Source: JBOHSA01 sp050732995
GTDB taxonomy: Bacteria > Gemmatimonadota > Gemmatimonadetes > Gemmatimonadales > GWC2-71-9
Length of the DNA stretch: 16,087 nucleotides
Assembly: GCA_050732995.1 (NCBI GenBank)
Contig: JBOHSA010000080.1
Span: forward strand, 1-16,087
Reading direction: 5' to 3'
Positions 14,658-16,087 of the stretch are shown here, piece after piece. A model generated the notes under the pieces. The model made no database searches. It was not told where the DNA came from and worked only from the letters and a program-made list of their open reading frames with translations. Made by a program: the position numbers and the translations under genes. Within the stretch, counting starts at the first letter, position 1. Each line of letters starts with the position of its first letter.

Positions 14658-14740
14658 GGGGCTAAGGGGCTAAGCTGCTGAGGGGCTAAGTGGCTAAGCG
14701 GGTCTTGCCTAGCCTCTTAGTCGCTTAGTCGCTCAGTCGC
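14658..14740. repeat. Inverted arrays of 8-base repeats forming a hairpin between convergent genes
   Basis: Left arm: five tandem 8-base units GGGGCTAA, GGGGCTAA, GCTGCTGA, GGGGCTAA and GTGGCTAA (14658-14697). Right arm: units CTTAGTCG, CTTAGTCG and CTCAGTCG (14716-14739). Positions 14674-14698 pair with 14716-14740 in plus-strand RNA with only two mismatches plus several G-U pairs. The variant left unit CTGAG faces the variant right unit CTCAG, so the change is compensated. The array begins 7 bases after one stop codon and ends at the facing stop codon. It could act as a bidirectional terminator or mRNA 3'-end stabiliser. Confidence 0.75.
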
Positions 14741-16053
14741 TAGTTGTTCAGTGCCCCGTTGTTGATCCAGGAGCGGATGATCTCGCGTGTGGCGGGTGGC
14801 AGGAGGCTACCGCTCGGGGGCATCTGGGTGTTGCAGAAGCCGGTAGTGCCGGTGTTGTCCAGGCGCTGCATCAGGACGCTGACACCTGCCGAGTCGGGCT
14901 TCACGCGCAGCAGGCTGCCCGCGTCGCACGTGGCGTCGACGTTCACCAGCTGGGCGTACGCATTGCCGACCTGCAGATTCGGTGGGGAACCGGTCGCTCC
15001 GTGGCATGACGAGAACGCGCAGCTCCCGTTGAACACCGGCTGCACATCCAGCGAGAACGAGTAGATCCCGACGCCTGAGAACGTGACCGGGTTCCCCGCG
15101 ACGCCGGTCCCGGAGGCCGTCGCCGTGAGGGTGTTGGCATAGGTGCCGGTGGGCGACGCTCCGGCGGCGTTCCCCAGCTGCCACTCGGTGACCGTCGCGA
15201 CCCCCGTCGCATCCGAGATCTGACTCGCGCCCTGCATCGTGCCGCCTCCGATCCCCAGGGCGAAGGTCACGACGATCCCTGAGACCGGGTTCCCGAATTG
15301 GTCGAGCACGAGGACCGACGGATCGATCGGGACCGGCGCGCCGATTCGGGACGTCTGATTGTCGCCGGCGACGATCGCGATCGACGCGGGTACTCCGGAG
15401 CTCGCGACGACGGTGAAGGTCGCCGTCACGTTGTGGGGACTATTGCCGGCGAGCGGCGAGGTGATGGGCACGGTGGCGCCGTACATGCCGGCCGGCAGGC
15501 CCGCGGTGGTCGCGCTGAGCGTCAGCGTCGTGGGAGCGTTCGTGCCGGTCAGCGTGGCCCCGAGCCAGCCCGACGCGCCGGGGCCGTAGGTGATGGTCCC
15601 GACGGACAGCTGGTCCAGCGTGCCGCTCCCCACGTTGGTGATCGAGACGGTTTCGTCCGGCGGGTTGGGGCCGTTCCGCGTGGCCGCGAACAAGACCGGC
15701 TCGGGCGTGTGGCTGATGAGGGGCGGCGTCACGACGACCCGTCCGGTGCCGCTCTGGACTCCGCTCGAGGCCGTGATGGTCGCCGACCCGAGCGCCACGG
15801 CCGTCACGAGCCCGCTGCTCGAGACGGAAGCCACGGCGGGATTGCTCGAGCTCCAGCTCGCCGAGACGCCGACGTAGGCGACGCCGGCCGCATCGTAGGC
15901 CACGGGGGTCAGCTGCACCGTCGTGCCGAGCCCCACCGCCGCGCTGTCGGGTGACACCGCCAGCGACGCCACCTCGCGGGGACCGACGGCGATGTCGGTC
16001 ACGCACGCCGCGGCAGCGCACGCCAGGAGGATCAGCCGAGCGGCCCGCGCCAC
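14740..16053 (-). CDS. Ig-domain lipoprotein with C-terminal cytochrome-c-like module
   Basis: 437 residues from GTG 16053, with AGGA seven bases upstream. The signal peptide ends AAAAC (lipidated Cys17). A Big_2-type Ig domain spans about 28-107 (VASLAVSPDSAAVGLGTTVQLT, then WSSSNPAVASVSSSGLVTAV). A second β-sandwich spans 113-216, with BACON-like features. An invasin/Big_1-like domain spans 222-325 (VLVLDQFGNPVSGIVVTFAL, DATGVATV). The C-terminal module, 333-437, begins LDVQPVFNGSCAFSSCHG: the haem-type motif Cys345-x4-Cys350-His351, with Met411 in QMPPSG as likely axial ligand, and ends with helix EIIRSWINNGA. Two more cysteines (376, 407) may pair. This suggests a surface or periplasmic electron-transfer or binding protein; the role is unknown. 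It probably follows another gene in an operon, since the upstream stop is only 3 bases away. Confidence 0.85.
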   Translation of the reverse strand: MARAARLILLACAAAACVTDIAVGPREVASLAVSPDSAAVGLGTTVQLTPVAYDAAGVAYVGVSASWSSSNPAVASVSSSGLVTAVALGSATITASSGVQSGTGRVVVTPPLISHTPEPVLFAATRNGPNPPDETVSITNVGSGTLDQLSVGTITYGPGASGWLGATLTGTNAPTTLTLSATTAGLPAGMYGATVPITSPLAGNSPHNVTATFTVVASSGVPASIAIVAGDNQTSRIGAPVPIDPSVLVLDQFGNPVSGIVVTFALGIGGGTMQGASQISDATGVATVTEWQLGNAAGASPTGTYANTLTATASGTGVAGNPVTFSGVGIYSFSLDVQPVFNGSCAFSSCHGATGSPPNLQVGNAYAQLVNVDATCDAGSLLRVKPDSAGVSVLMQRLDNTGTTGFCNTQMPPSGSLLPPATREIIRSWINNGALNN

Positions 16054-16056
16054 CGA

Positions 16057-16087
16057 TCAGTCCTGCCGGATCGCGGTGATGCGCCAG
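16057..16087 (-). CDS. C-terminal end of an upstream gene (partial)
   Basis: On the minus strand the frame entering from the window edge encodes WRITAIRQD and then TGA at 16059-16057, three bases before the GTG of the Ig-domain lipoprotein. That close fit suggests a co-transcribed upstream gene. Nine residues are too few to name it, and chance cannot be excluded. Confidence 0.35.
   Translation of the reverse strand, partial: WRITAIRQD

Noticed and set aside
14658..14740. CRISPR-like array
   Set aside because: The repeated units are 8 bases, directly abutting and inverted between the arms; there are no spacers and no cas genes nearby.

Overview
The window is G+C-rich DNA, by eye about two thirds or more, densely packed with genes on both strands. 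It looks like a chromosomal segment of a Gram-negative-type bacterium with an outer membrane. The evidence is three outer-membrane β-barrel proteins, four predicted lipoproteins, an NtrY-type sensor kinase, the MEP-pathway enzyme IspG and the competence helicase ComM. Signal peptides ending in Ala-Gln, many exported proteins of unknown function, Big_2-type lipoproteins with a haem motif and Cu-monooxygenase/TPR proteins all suggest Gemmatimonadota or a relative. That placement is inference from gene style, not from a marker gene. I see no rRNA, tRNA, CRISPR array, insertion sequence or prophage.

Layout. 2-1198 (+): 3' part of a membrane sensor histidine kinase. 1288-3223 (+): a two-gene unit of an outer-membrane β-barrel and a lipoprotein. 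3264-4466 (+): ispG, which overlaps at its stop codon with the oppositely directed pair csaA and cupin gene (5174-4463, -). 5368-6087 (+): a small β-barrel followed by a hairpin terminator. 6195-6950 (+): a three-helix membrane protein with a possible Hedgehog/DD-peptidase-like tail, starting next to a run of 13 G. 6994-8631 (+): an exported haem / copper monooxygenase / TPR protein. 8716-10248 (+): comM, overlapping tail to tail with a lipoprotein gene (10843-10241, -). 12176-10935 (-): a lipoprotein followed by an AraC-family regulator. 13291-12251 (-): an exported zinc acylase of the aspartoacylase/succinylglutamate desuccinylase family, divergent from a MetA-type outer-membrane protein (13368-14651, +) that has a near-consensus promoter. 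16053-14740 (-): an Ig-domain lipoprotein with a CX4CH haem motif, preceded by the last codons of another minus-strand gene.

No intergenic gap exceeds 300 bases. The longest, 5175-5367, is the divergent csaA/β-barrel control region. Most of the window serves the cell envelope: sensing, outer-membrane barrels, lipoproteins and periplasmic redox enzymes. The exceptions are IspG (isoprenoids), ComM (DNA recombination), CsaA and the small cupin.

The most interesting non-coding element is at 14658-14740. Five tandem 8-base units are followed by an inverted array, and together they fold into a long hairpin with a compensated substitution pair, exactly between two convergent genes. Other points are a four-run G-quadruplex motif inside the kinase DHp hairpin, the G13 tract at a translation start, start codons without a ribosome binding site placed just after -10-like hexamers, and a 20-base-period direct repeat that could be an AraC-type operator.
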